A stretch of DNA of 64,000 nt from Bacillota bacterium (GCA_023411575.1 JAEYOP010000049.1:1-64000); one strand, 5' to 3'. Counted from the stretch's first letter, positions 1 to 6,969 are shown. Program-made: numbers and translations. The notes: generated from the sequence alone by a model not told the origin.

Positions 1-204
1 TGTCGGCTTCATCCCTGAGGCGTTCCTGCCTTCGCGTTCTTTCCTTCACCCTTCTTCTTTATCTTGCCTTATTTACCTCATCCGCTTCCTTTGTCCTGTC
101 CGCTTGCTTCACCCTATCCGCCTATTGTGAACAGACTCAACAGGAAGCATAATATCTGCCCATTATATCCATTCAGGAATCGGATTTCATATTCTAGCGA
201 TTTC

Positions 205-1344
205 TTAGCGTTCCGGAAGGAATATCCGGTATTCTCCGGCCAGCATCAGCAGGCAGAAAAAGTACAGGCAGTTGTCATAATACCTGCGGTTGCCTTTCCG
301 GAGCGGGGTATTCCAGAAATGGCGGACCCAGTCCAGACGGTACTTGCCCTCCGCGGCAAGGGAGCCTGCGGCGTTGGTGGCGATGATCGCCACCGGGTGC
401 AGCGCCGGCTGTGCGAGCGGCGTGCCGTCCAGCATGTAGGAATGGTATTGCCCCAATTCCGTATTTTCACTGAAAAATGCCTGCAATCGATCCATGATCT
501 CTCCCAGGGCTTCATCCCTGCCGAACCAGGAAGCGTCCAGGCCGATGTTCATGGCCACGCGATATGCGTCCGAATAGAATTGCCCGTCGTTGTACATATG
601 CTTCGGCGTGCCGTCGAATTCCGCATATTCCGGCGCCATCCCCGTACGGCTGTGACAGGCGATGCGCAGGTAGCTGCGGCTCGCTCCGGCGGCTTCCCGC
701 CAGAAAGGCCTATCCTGCTCGTCAGCCAGCAGCGCGAACAACTCGTAAAAATGGGGCAGGTGATAGGAAGGATCGGAAAACGGAGCTTCCGGAACAAACT
801 TGATATAGTGGTTGGCACTGTCCCACATGGGTTGGCCGCCTTCCGCCAGTTCCGCCTGATGGATGCAGTGGCGCAGGATTTCCCTGGCCTGCACGCCATA
901 GTTAAAGGGCGCCGGACCGTCTCCCCATCGGGCGGATGCAAAGAAAAGGGCCATGGCGAAGTATTCTTCCCCGTCCGGCGCCGGCCCTTCGGCATTCTTC
1001 ACCCCTGCCGGCGAAACGGACCAGGCAAAGTATCCCCTGTATTTTCCTCCGCTCTGGTACATATAGGTCTTCGAAAAAAGCCACAGCCGGTCGAATAGAT
1101 CCTTTCGATCCATTTGGACCGCCATCATCATTCCATAACTCATGCCCTCAGTGCGCGCGTCGTTGTTGCCGGTATCGAGCATGTAGCCCATATTCCCGCC
1201 CATTTCAAAGTAGATGCGCTCCTCCGGGTCAAAGAACATAGTTTCAAAGGTTTCCCGGATTTTTTTCCGCGATTGCTCCTTCGATATCCCGGTTTCCGCA
1301 AACAGGTCACGGTACTCGCTTGTAAAGTATGCTCCGCTTTTCAT
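205..1344 (-). CDS. GH8 reducing-end xylose-releasing exo-oligoxylanase (Rex-like)
   Basis: A 379-residue glycoside hydrolase family 8 protein with no signal peptide, so it is expected in the cytoplasm acting on imported xylo-oligosaccharides, where family members release xylose from the reducing end. The segment around residues 57-70 (DTGNNDARTEGMSYG) carries the probable acid Glu66, and FYSDAYR holds the probable base Asp259. Both match the spacing of Rex enzymes, and the length is typical for intracellular Rex rather than secreted cellulase-type GH8. The ATG at 1344 was chosen because GAGGAGAGGG lies just upstream; the reading frame stays open further up but without conserved sequence. The family call is firm; xylan rather than another beta-glycan is inferred from motif similarity and from the GH67, GH31 and GH51 genes in the window. 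Confidence 0.88.
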   Translation of the reverse strand: MKSGAYFTSEYRDLFAETGISKEQSRKKIRETFETMFFDPEERIYFEMGGNMGYMLDTGNNDARTEGMSYGMMMAVQMDRKDLFDRLWLFSKTYMYQSGGKYRGYFAWSVSPAGVKNAEGPAPDGEEYFAMALFFASARWGDGPAPFNYGVQAREILRHCIHQAELAEGGQPMWDSANHYIKFVPEAPFSDPSYHLPHFYELFALLADEQDRPFWREAAGASRSYLRIACHSRTGMAPEYAEFDGTPKHMYNDGQFYSDAYRVAMNIGLDASWFGRDEALGEIMDRLQAFFSENTELGQYHSYMLDGTPLAQPALHPVAIIATNAAGSLAAEGKYRLDWVRHFWNTPLRKGNRRYYDNCLYFFCLLMLAGEYRIFLPER

Positions 1345-1549
1345 CGTTACCCTCTCCTCTGTTCCGTTTCTTTGTCCTCTAACCGAACTATATCGCTCCG
1401 GCTCCGGGAAGTCCATGGATTTTCCCCCAACTTCCTTGTACTTTTTTAAGACACGGTGGCCGCGGTGAGGAAATTTTAAATATGACATTCTGTTGTACAG
1501 TTTGATGCGGTAAAATGGAGGTAATACATCGCAAAAGAAGGAAGGTCCA

Positions 1550-2419
1550 ATGCATTTTAAAGAAGTAAAGGCGATCCTGTCGCCGCACAACGGGATGAAT
1601 ATATACCGGGGCTGCACTCACGGTTGTATTTACTGCGATAGCAGAAGCAAATGCTATAACATGGAGCATGACTTTGAAGATATCGAGGTCAAAAGCAACG
1701 CGCCGGAGTTGCTGGAAGCGGCCCTCCGGAAAAAGCGCAAAAAGTGCATGATCGGAACCGGCTCCATGTGCGATCCGTATATGGAGATAGAGCTCAGGCT
1801 GCAGCATACCCGCAGGTGCCTTGAAATCATCGATCAATATGGCTTCGGACTCAGCATATTGACGAAATCCAACCGCATTCTGCGCGATCTGGATCTTCTG
1901 GAAAGGATACACAGGAAATCCAAATGCGTTGTACAGATCACACTGACGACCTATGACGAGAAGCTGTGCAGGATCCTGGAGCCGGCGGTCAGCACGACCA
2001 GGGAGCGCTTCGAGGTGCTGGAAATCATGCGGGATAGAGGAATTCCGACCGTTGTGTGGCTTGATCCGATTTTGCCTTTCATCAACGACACGGAAGAGAA
2101 TCTGCGCGGCATTCTGGACTATTGCGCCAGGGCCCGGGTATACGGCATTATTTGCTTCAGCATCGGGCTTACCCTGCGGGACGGCAATCGGGAATATTTC
2201 TATAAAAAGCTGGACGAGCATTTTCCCGGACTAAAGCAGAAATACCAGAAGAAATACGGCTACAGCTATGAAATACAAAGCGACAACAATGAAAGGCTGA
2301 TGGGCATTTTCTACGAGGAATGCGCAAAGCATGGGATTGTCAGCAATAGCCATGCCGTATTCGAGTATTTGCATACCTTTGAAGACAAGCAGCAAGTGGA
2401 GCAGATCAGCATGTTCTAG
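1550..2419 (+). CDS. Radical SAM protein, SplB/COG1533-like
   Basis: A 289-residue radical SAM enzyme. The cluster-binding motif CTHGCIYC places Cys22, Cys26 and Cys29 to ligate a [4Fe-4S] cluster that cleaves S-adenosylmethionine. GTGSMCDPY and the following ILTKSN segment resemble the SAM-barrel motifs of the spore photoproduct lyase-like COG1533 group. True SplB carries a longer N-terminal region and a conserved substrate cysteine, so this is probably one of the many uncharacterised relatives rather than the photoproduct lyase itself. An AAGGAAGG ribosome site precedes the ATG. It lies divergently from the GH8 gene and directly upstream of the RtcB locus promoter. Whether it belongs functionally to that RNA locus cannot be told from sequence; the separate promoter downstream argues against one operon. 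Confidence 0.82.
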   Translation: MHFKEVKAILSPHNGMNIYRGCTHGCIYCDSRSKCYNMEHDFEDIEVKSNAPELLEAALRKKRKKCMIGTGSMCDPYMEIELRLQHTRRCLEIIDQYGFGLSILTKSNRILRDLDLLERIHRKSKCVVQITLTTYDEKLCRILEPAVSTTRERFEVLEIMRDRGIPTVVWLDPILPFINDTEENLRGILDYCARARVYGIICFSIGLTLRDGNREYFYKKLDEHFPGLKQKYQKKYGYSYEIQSDNNERLMGIFYEECAKHGIVSNSHAVFEYLHTFEDKQQVEQISMF

Positions 2420-2478
2420 AATTTTGCTCCTTTGAGCGGAGGAAGAGCCTGGGCGAGACGCCTATTATGACGCGCGCG

Positions 2479-2503
2479 TTACAATATTATGACAATATTG
2501 TAA
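2479..2503. promoter_or_regulatory. Perfect inverted repeat, probable operator of the RtcB locus
   Basis: TTACAATATT (2479-2488) and AATATTGTAA (2494-2503) are exact reverse complements separated by ATGAC. The repeat sits five bases upstream of the -35 box at 2509, a common place for an activator or repressor site. No regulator gene that could own it is adjacent; the site itself is read directly from sequence, its role is inferred. Confidence 0.7.
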
Positions 2504-2508
2504 AACGA

Positions 2509-2538
2509 TTGACATTCGCGACAATCGCCTGATAGAAT
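2509..2538 (+). promoter_or_regulatory. Sigma-A type promoter of the tRNA-like/slipin/rtcB locus
   Basis: TTGACA at 2509-2514 and TAGAAT at 2533-2538 are separated by 18 bases, close to the housekeeping consensus. Transcription would begin near 2545 and run through the small ORF, the tRNA-like array, the slipin gene and rtcB to the terminator near 5876; no terminator is seen in between. Confidence 0.78.
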
Positions 2539-2607
2539 ACAAAACAGGCCGCAATGAATTCATCTGGCGGCAAATAAATTGAATTCACAGGAAAGGAGGA
2601 TTACCCC

Positions 2608-2724
2608 ATGTATCTGCTCAGAACCGGACGGCCGGAACAAAAAAATACGATAGATGCAATATCATATGGTCGGATTGGAAATTTGCAAAAATGCGGGCTT
2701 AATCCTCTATCAGGTGAATGCTGA
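2608..2724 (+). CDS. 38-residue small ORF with strong ribosome binding site, unknown
   Basis: An ATG seven bases after AAAGGAGGA opens a 38-codon frame beginning MYLLRTGRPEQKNT and ending LNPLSGEC. It is about 60 bases downstream of the predicted transcription start. I do not recognise the peptide; it has no signal peptide or membrane segment. The very good ribosome site suggests it is translated. It could be a leader peptide, a small component of the RNA-repair locus, or the 5' remnant of a lost gene. The sequence after its stop is structured and shows no continuing coding frame. Confidence 0.45.
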   Translation: MYLLRTGRPEQKNTIDAISYGRIGNLQKCGLNPLSGEC

Positions 2725-2875
2725 GACATGGAATGCCGGACGGTATGTGATCCGGCGCCGGTATCCGAAAAGCGTTTATCCAGGGTGGCTGAGCCTGATT
2801 GACAGGATTTGGCCGCTTTTTATTTTATTCGTCCTTGTGGAAAATCCAATAAGCCAGGAAACAGAAAATAAATAT

Positions 2876-2910
2876 GGGTGGGTATGGTTCGACTCCATCC
2901 CCGCCCACCA
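2876..2910 (+). ncRNA. tRNA minihelix-like hairpin with encoded CCA
   Basis: GGGTGGG (2876-2882) pairs with CCCGCCC (2900-2906), TATGG (2883-2887) with CCATC (2895-2899) apart from one T/C mismatch, around a canonical T-loop TTCGACT. The discriminator A2907 and CCA (2908-2910) follow. This equals the acceptor plus T-arm half of a tRNA, with 7 plus 5 pairs, but no D-arm or anticodon arm in between. It is not a tmRNA 3' end: no 5' partner or tag-coding frame is seen. Confidence 0.55.
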
Positions 2911-2937
2911 TGGTTCTTGTTGTTGCTGTTTCCTATG

Positions 2938-3003
2938 CGGAGATTTCCGAATGGTCTCGCGGTGCCCCGATTTTCAGTGAACCGGGGTATGCCGGGGGCG
3001 GCA
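2938..3003 (+). ncRNA. Possible degenerate class II tRNA 5' half
   Basis: CCG (2947-2949) and CGG (2960-2962) enclose a D-loop-like segment containing AATGG. CCCCG (2965-2969) and CGGGG (2983-2987) form a stem with a 13-base loop. TGCC (2990-2993) and GGCA (3000-3003) resemble a long variable arm. CGGAGAT (2938-2944) partly complements ATCCCCG (2897-2903) with one mismatch, but the geometry of the upstream T-arm does not fit this pairing. Much weaker than the three following units. Confidence 0.25.
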
Positions 3004-3007
3004 GGGA

Positions 3008-3098
3008 CATTAGCCAGTTAACCGGAGGGTCGGAGGTTCGAGTCCTCCATTGCCTGTGCGGCGATTAGCTCAGCGGTAGAGCATTCGGCACGATAATG
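3008..3098 (+). tRNA. Candidate circularly permuted tRNA, unit 1 (Asn GUU-like)
   Basis: The 3' half comes first: GTTAA (3017-3021), anticodon-stem CCGGA (3022-3026), five-base variable loop GGGTC (3027-3031), T-stem GGAGG/CCTCC around TTCGAGT (3032-3048), acceptor ATTGCCT (3049-3055). After only three bases follows the 5' half: acceptor CGGCGAT (3059-3065), TA, D-stem GCTC/GAGC with AGCGGTA loop (3068-3082), A26, and TTCGG (3084-3088), which pairs fully with CCGGA. Six of seven acceptor pairs form; the 1-72 pair is C/T. All arm lengths are canonical and the only break lies in the anticodon loop. CATTA (3008-3012) and TAATG (3094-3098) could close an outer helix. A rejoined loop would read CAGTTAA, with A instead of U at position 33, so decoding function is doubtful. 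Confidence 0.55.
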
Positions 3099-3190
3099 AA
3101 GGTTCGAGTCCTTCATCGGACGCAGGTCCGATTGGCGAAACGGTAAACGCAGTAGACTGAGGATCTACCATCACATGTCCAATGTGCATC
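3098..3190 (+). tRNA. Candidate circularly permuted tRNA-Leu (GAG), unit 2
   Basis: T-stem GAAGG/CCTTC around TTCGAGT (3098-3114) leads into acceptor strand ATCGGAC (3115-3121). Four bases (GCAG) later the perfect complement GTCCGAT (3126-3132) starts the 5' half. Next come TG, a 3-bp D-stem GCG/CGC with AAACGGTAAA loop (3135-3150), A26, and anticodon stem GTAGA/TCTAC with loop CTGAGGA (3157-3163). U33, anticodon GAG and a purine at 37 are all standard for leucine. A long variable arm CACAT/ATGTG (3172-3186) follows, as expected for class II tRNA-Leu. No T-arm is found downstream; the only one available is upstream, with the right acceptor complement. The break would lie between variable arm and T-arm. 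Unit 1 and unit 2 share G3098. Confidence 0.6.
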
Positions 3191-3468
3191 AAACGGAACC
3201 TTTTGAAAGAATCCTCGGTGCCGGCAGGCTTCCTGCGGGCACACCGGCAGCAATGCCCTGAAGTGCGCGGATACCGGGTCCGGCAATCCGGCTGCCGCAG
3301 CGGACCATTCGAACCGGTCTTTGCAGGACGTACCTGCAAACCCGGAACGAATGCCGATGCGGCGATCGGAACGCCGGACCCTCAAGCGGCACTCCGCAAT
3401 TGCTCCGGGAGGATTCTTTACAGAGGTTCGCCGGGTAAGCCCGGGGCTTGCCGGCAGAGAAAACGGAA
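3190..3468 (+). ncRNA. GC-rich structured spacer before the slipin gene
   Basis: Besides unit 3, this stretch contains further strong hairpins: GTGCC-G-GCAGG with CCTGC-G-GGCAC (3218-3241, 3-base loop), GCGG/CCGC (3386-3397) and CCGGG/CCCGG with a TAAG loop (3431-3444). No open frame has a ribosome site. I read it as transcribed noncoding RNA continuing the tRNA-like array; boundaries are guesses. Confidence 0.4.
3276..3381 (+). tRNA. Candidate permuted tRNA-like RNA, unit 3
   Basis: GCCGCA (3294-3299), a T-arm with four pairs around TTCGAAC (3303-3319), acceptor TTTGCAGG (3320-3327), five-base loop, perfect complement CCTGCAAA (3333-3340), CC, D-stem CGG/CCG (3343-3356), and TGCGGC (3358-3363), which pairs with GCCGCA as anticodon stem. 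An outer 9-bp perfect helix joins GGGTCCGGC (3276-3284) to GCCGGACCC (3373-3381). Between the two lies a 4-bp helix TCCG/CGGA (3287-3290, 3367-3370) flanked by small internal loops, reminiscent of a bulge-helix-bulge splice site but not a strict one. The D-loop lacks the GG pair and the T-stem has an A/C mismatch. Alternative local anticodon-like hairpins exist (CGGCG with CGCCG at 3360-3376). Confidence 0.45.
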
Positions 3469-3482
3469 AAAACACGTGTTTT
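3469..3482. promoter_or_regulatory. 14-bp perfect palindrome AAAACACGTGTTTT
   Basis: A perfect palindrome lies 28 bases before the slipin start codon, after the structured RNA. It may be a second protein binding site or an RNA processing point; there is no convincing promoter between it and the gene. Confidence 0.4.
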
Positions 3483-3510
3483 ACATAAATAAAGCAAGAA
3501 GGTGAATGAA

Positions 3511-4653
3511 ATGAAAGTAAGGATCAAAAACGACGAGCGGGGACTTCTGTTCAAGGAGGGCAACTATGTGAGGTGCCTCATGCCCGGAAAGCACAGCTTT
3601 AACCCCTTTGTCGAGTACTCTGTGAAAGTGGCCGATTTGAACAAGGCGTTTGACACCGCCGGCAAAAACCTCAACATATTCCTCCAGGATCAGGAACTGG
3701 TCAGGGAGTTGACTGTCGTTGACGTACAAGACCATGAAATTGCCATACACTTTGAGGACGGCAAGCTTGCGGAGGTACTGAGAGCCGGAAAGTACGCATA
3801 TTGGAATGCGTTGAAAAAGCACAGCTTCATCCTGGTCGATACCAGGGACCCGGAAGTAAAGCCGGAGATGGACGTATCCGTTTATAGCAATCCCAAGCTG
3901 TCGGGCTGTGTCGGGTATTTTGACGTTGCGAATCACGAAAAGGGTATCCTTTACTATAACAATGTGATTATAAAGACCCTTGAGCCCGGAAGGTACTTCT
4001 TCTGGAAGAGCCCGGTCGCAGTGGCGGTAAAAAACGTCGACCTGAGGCTGCAGCAGATAGACATGACCGGCCAGGAGATCATGACGGAGGATAAGATCAC
4101 CCTCAGACTGAACTTCGTATGCCAGTACAGGATCACCGATCCGCTGAAGGTCGTGCAGATCAAATCCTTTGAGGAGCAGCTATACATTGTTTTGCAGTTG
4201 ATCCTGAGGGAGTACGTCGGCTCTCTGAAGCTGGATGACCTGCTGACGAAAAAGCAGGAGATCGGCGCCTATGTGCTGGAAAGGCTAAAGGAGAAGAACA
4301 GGGAATTCGGTGTGGAGTTCCTGTACACAGGGCTGAAGGATGTCATCCTGCCCGGGGATATCAAGGAGATCCTGAATACCGTCCTGATTGCGGAGAAGAA
4401 GGCCCAGGCCAACGTAATCACCAGGCGGGAGGAGATCGCTTCTACCAGGAGCCTGCTGAATACGGCCAGGCTTATGGAGGAGAACCAGACGCTTTACAGG
4501 CTGAAAGAGCTGGAGTACCTGGAGAAGATCTGCGAGAAGATCGGCAATGTTTCGCTGACAGGCGGGGGCAGCCTGCTGGAGCAGCTGAACACCTTGCTGT
4601 CCGGGCGCAATAACAATAAACGGGTAATAGAAAGTAGTGGTAAAAATGATTGA
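3511..4653 (+). CDS. Slipin-like SPFH/band 7 protein
   Basis: A 380-residue SPFH-domain protein. Residues about 1-130 form a repeat-like N-terminal region (RGLLFKEGNYVRCLMPGKH). The band 7 core runs about 140-300 with KGILYYNN, the typical LEPGRYFFW and the TLRLNFVCQYRITDP segment. A charged helical tail follows, rich in Glu, Arg and Lys (EKKAQANVITRREEIASTRS). No membrane-spanning hydrophobic N-terminus is present, unlike stomatin. A GTG at 3502 is in frame, but ATG 3511 has better spacing to AGAAGG. Slipins linked to RtcB are known from surveys of bacterial RNA-repair loci (Burroughs and Aravind); their biochemical role there is unknown. Scaffold or oligomeric platform for repair is an inference. 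The end overlaps rtcB. Confidence 0.85.
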   Translation: MKVRIKNDERGLLFKEGNYVRCLMPGKHSFNPFVEYSVKVADLNKAFDTAGKNLNIFLQDQELVRELTVVDVQDHEIAIHFEDGKLAEVLRAGKYAYWNALKKHSFILVDTRDPEVKPEMDVSVYSNPKLSGCVGYFDVANHEKGILYYNNVIIKTLEPGRYFFWKSPVAVAVKNVDLRLQQIDMTGQEIMTEDKITLRLNFVCQYRITDPLKVVQIKSFEEQLYIVLQLILREYVGSLKLDDLLTKKQEIGAYVLERLKEKNREFGVEFLYTGLKDVILPGDIKEILNTVLIAEKKAQANVITRREEIASTRSLLNTARLMEENQTLYRLKELEYLEKICEKIGNVSLTGGGSLLEQLNTLLSGRNNNKRVIESSGKND

Positions 4654-5836
4654 AATCAAAGGAAAGTACAATACGGCAAAAGTTTATACGGACTGCCTGG
4701 AGAGCCAGGCGGCGGCCCAGATCCTGGAGCTTTGCAACCAGGAGTTCGCAAAGGACAGCATCATAAGGATCATGCCGGATACCCATGCCGGCGCGGGGTG
4801 CACCATCGGGACCACGATGACCGTCTCGGACAGGATCGTACCGAATCTTGTCGGGGTGGATATCGGCTGCGGCATGGAAACGGTCAGGCTGAAGGACAAG
4901 GAAATCGATTTGCGGAAGCTGGATCAGGTAATCCACGAGCATGTTCCTTCCGGGTTTGACATCCGCAAAAAGCAGCATCCTTATGCAGAGAGCATCAACC
5001 TGAATGACCTGGTATGCAAAAAGCATATCAGCATGGACAGGGCATTGCAGAGTGTCGGCACCCTAGGGGGCGGAAACCATTTTATCGAGGTGAATAAAAG
5101 CGACGCAGGCGAGTTGTTTCTTGTTGTTCACTCCGGGAGCAGATACCTTGGCAAGCAGGTTGCGGAGCATTATCAGGAAAAGGGTTACAAGGAGCTGACC
5201 GACACCAGCATCGCCGTTGGCGAGGTCATCAAAAAGCTGAAAGCCGAAGGCCGCGAAAGGGAAATCCAGAAAGAAATCCATAAAATAAAGCCGGAGCATT
5301 TCAGCAGGCAGCTTGCATATGTCCAGGGGCAGAGCTACAGGGACTACTTAAGCGACATGAAAACGGTACAGAAATACGCGGTGCTCAACCGGAAGGCAAT
5401 CATCGACGAAATCCTGAAGCGGATGGGCTTTGGCGCGGCGGAGCAATTCACCACGGTTCACAATTATATCGACCTTGAAGGGATGATCCTGAGAAAGGGT
5501 GCTATTTCGGCACGGCTGGGCGAAAAGGTGCTGATTCCGATCAATATGCGGGACGGCAGCCTGATCTGCAGGGGAAAGGGCAACGCCGACTGGAACTATT
5601 CCGCACCCCATGGGGCGGGGAGGCTGATGAGCAGGAGCCAGGCGAAGGAGAGGATCACACTGGAGGAATTTGAAAAATCCATGGAAGGAATTTATTCCAC
5701 TACGGTGAATCGCTCTACGCTGGACGAATGCGCCCTTGCCTATAAGCCCATGGAGGAAATCGTCAATAATGTACAGGATACGGTTGAAATCCTTGACGTG
5801 ATCAAGCCGATCTACAATTTCAAAGCCGCAGAGTAA
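4646..5836 (+). CDS. rtcB: RNA-splicing ligase RtcB
   Basis: A 396-residue RtcB family ligase that joins 2',3'-cyclic phosphate or 3'-phosphate ends to 5'-OH RNA ends using GTP and Mn2+. Visible active-site elements: PDTHAG (Asp45, His47), VDIGCGM (Cys75), GTLGGGNHF (Asn144, His145), VVHSGSR, and PHGAGR with His322 as the GMP-accepting histidine. All catalytic residues are present, and the length is standard for the stand-alone enzyme. The ATG at 4646 lies inside the slipin gene end (8-base overlap), indicating translational coupling; an in-frame GTG at 4637 is possible. No archease or rtcA gene is adjacent. Its likely substrates are broken tRNAs, or the tRNA-like RNAs encoded upstream in the same transcription unit. 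Confidence 0.96.
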   Translation: MIEIKGKYNTAKVYTDCLESQAAAQILELCNQEFAKDSIIRIMPDTHAGAGCTIGTTMTVSDRIVPNLVGVDIGCGMETVRLKDKEIDLRKLDQVIHEHVPSGFDIRKKQHPYAESINLNDLVCKKHISMDRALQSVGTLGGGNHFIEVNKSDAGELFLVVHSGSRYLGKQVAEHYQEKGYKELTDTSIAVGEVIKKLKAEGREREIQKEIHKIKPEHFSRQLAYVQGQSYRDYLSDMKTVQKYAVLNRKAIIDEILKRMGFGAAEQFTTVHNYIDLEGMILRKGAISARLGEKVLIPINMRDGSLICRGKGNADWNYSAPHGAGRLMSRSQAKERITLEEFEKSMEGIYSTTVNRSTLDECALAYKPMEEIVNNVQDTVEILDVIKPIYNFKAAE

Positions 5837-5843
5837 CAGAATG

Positions 5844-5876
5844 CAAAAAAACGGTTTCCAGCGAAACCGTTTTTTT
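5844..5876 (+). terminator. Rho-independent terminator after rtcB
   Basis: ACGGTTTC (5851-5858) and GAAACCGT (5863-5870) form a stem with loop CAGC, followed by a run of T and preceded by a run of A, so it can work in both directions; the convergent manA gene also ends nearby. Confidence 0.9.
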
Positions 5877-5910
5877 AATGGAAGAATTCCGCACGCCGGA
5901 GGGTACGGCT

Positions 5911-6969
5911 TCAGTCCGTGATCATTTTGTAAATGCTGTCCTGGCTGTGTCCTGCCGCTCTCAGCGGATCGACGATATCGTTTTTCAGATCCGGGATATA
6001 CGCCTTTAACGCCTTGAAAGCGCCCTGGAGGGTATAATCGCCCAGATGGGCGGGGATCAGCACCGTTTCCCCGGTCTTGAAGCCGGTAAACCCGCCGGAG
6101 TAGTACTCTATTTTGCCTTCCCCCTCCGTAAAGATATAAATGTGGAACTTGCTTCCGTTCGCTTTTTCCAAAGTCTTGCCGTTCACGTTGTAAAGCTCGG
6201 CGGCAAAGAAACGGTTTGCAACGACGTAGGTTTTGCGGGAGGAGGCATCCAGTTCGACGGTCAGGCCAACGGCCTTTTCCTTTCTGCCGCTGGGCTCGAA
6301 TTTGATGACTTCCAGGGCCTGCCGGACATGCAGAGCCCTCTTTTTCCCTTCGCTGTCCACCCGGTCGTAATCGTACACCCTGTAAGTAGTGTTGGAGCTT
6401 TGCTGTATCTCGGCCAGCACGATCCCCTCGCCTATGGCATGGACCACTCCCGCAGGGATGTTTACAACATCGCCGGCCCGGACCTCCACATACCGGAGGC
6501 AGCTTTCCAGGCGATTGTCTTTCAACGCTTCCTCAAAGCCTTCTCTGGTAACGCCGGGCGCAACTCCGTAAACCAGCTTTGCACCGGGTTTCGCATCCAG
6601 GATGTACCACATTTCGTTCTTGCCCAGTCCGCCTTCTTCATAGACAGCGGCGTATTCGTCGTCGGGATGGACCTGGACGGACAGCCTGTCATTGGCGTCA
6701 ATGAGCTTGATCAGCAAAGGGAATTGTTCAATATGGGCATTGGAAAAACGGTCCCCGATTATTCTGGATTTCTGGATTTTCAAAAGCTCCGGCAGCGATT
6801 GTCCCTCAAAAGCTCCGTTCGCCACGATGCTGACGCCGTCCGGGTGGCAGGACAGGTCCCAGCTCTCGGCAACCTTTCCTTCCGGCAGCGTTCTGCCGAA
6901 TTTCTCCAGGTTTCTGCCTCCCCAGAGATAGTTCTTGTATACGGGATTGAATTTAAGCGGGTAAAGCAT
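5911..6969 (-). CDS. manA: Mannose-6-phosphate isomerase, class I
   Basis: A 352-residue type I phosphomannose isomerase, interconverting mannose 6-phosphate and fructose 6-phosphate in the cytoplasm. The N-terminus carries the typical YKNYLWGG motif and the cupin metal-binding segment SVQVHPDDEYA. GDVVNIPAGVVHAIGEGIVLAEIQQSSNTTYR is the second metal-site region, with the conserved arginine near the end. Length and domain order fit Bacillota ManA. It is transcribed alone from a clear promoter at 7059-7087 and lies divergently from a LacI-type regulator. With that regulator and the PfkB kinase further on, it may take part in mannose or fructose use. Confidence 0.93.
   Translation of the reverse strand: MLYPLKFNPVYKNYLWGGRNLEKFGRTLPEGKVAESWDLSCHPDGVSIVANGAFEGQSLPELLKIQKSRIIGDRFSNAHIEQFPLLIKLIDANDRLSVQVHPDDEYAAVYEEGGLGKNEMWYILDAKPGAKLVYGVAPGVTREGFEEALKDNRLESCLRYVEVRAGDVVNIPAGVVHAIGEGIVLAEIQQSSNTTYRVYDYDRVDSEGKKRALHVRQALEVIKFEPSGRKEKAVGLTVELDASSRKTYVVANRFFAAELYNVNGKTLEKANGSKFHIYIFTEGEGKIEYYSGGFTGFKTGETVLIPAHLGDYTLQGAFKALKAYIPDLKNDIVDPLRAAGHSQDSIYKMITD

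Noticed and set aside
1..204. Possible gene or RNA at the window start
   Set aside because: Pyrimidine-rich sequence without ribosome site, clear terminator or RNA fold; left unannotated.
64..1098. 344-codon plus-strand frame opposite GH8
   Set aside because: The GH8 frame has catalytic motifs and a ribosome site; the opposite frame has neither.
2876..2910. 3' end of a tmRNA
   Set aside because: No tmRNA 5' end, pseudoknots or tag-coding frame are found upstream; the 5' partner GGGTGGG is immediately adjacent.
2654..2980. 108-codon open frame across the region before the tRNA-like array
   Set aside because: No ribosome site, odd composition with clustered cysteines, and it runs through the minihelix; it overlaps the better 38-codon ORF in another frame.
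3059..3124. A normally ordered tRNA from GCGGCGATTAGCTC to ATCGGACGCA
   Set aside because: The acceptor pairs only with bulges, and no room is left for the 3' anticodon stem because GAAGG of the T-stem follows at once. The permuted pairings with the flanking sequence are far better.
3218..3241. Terminator in front of the slipin gene
   Set aside because: The hairpin is strong but has no T run, so it is more likely part of the structured RNA.
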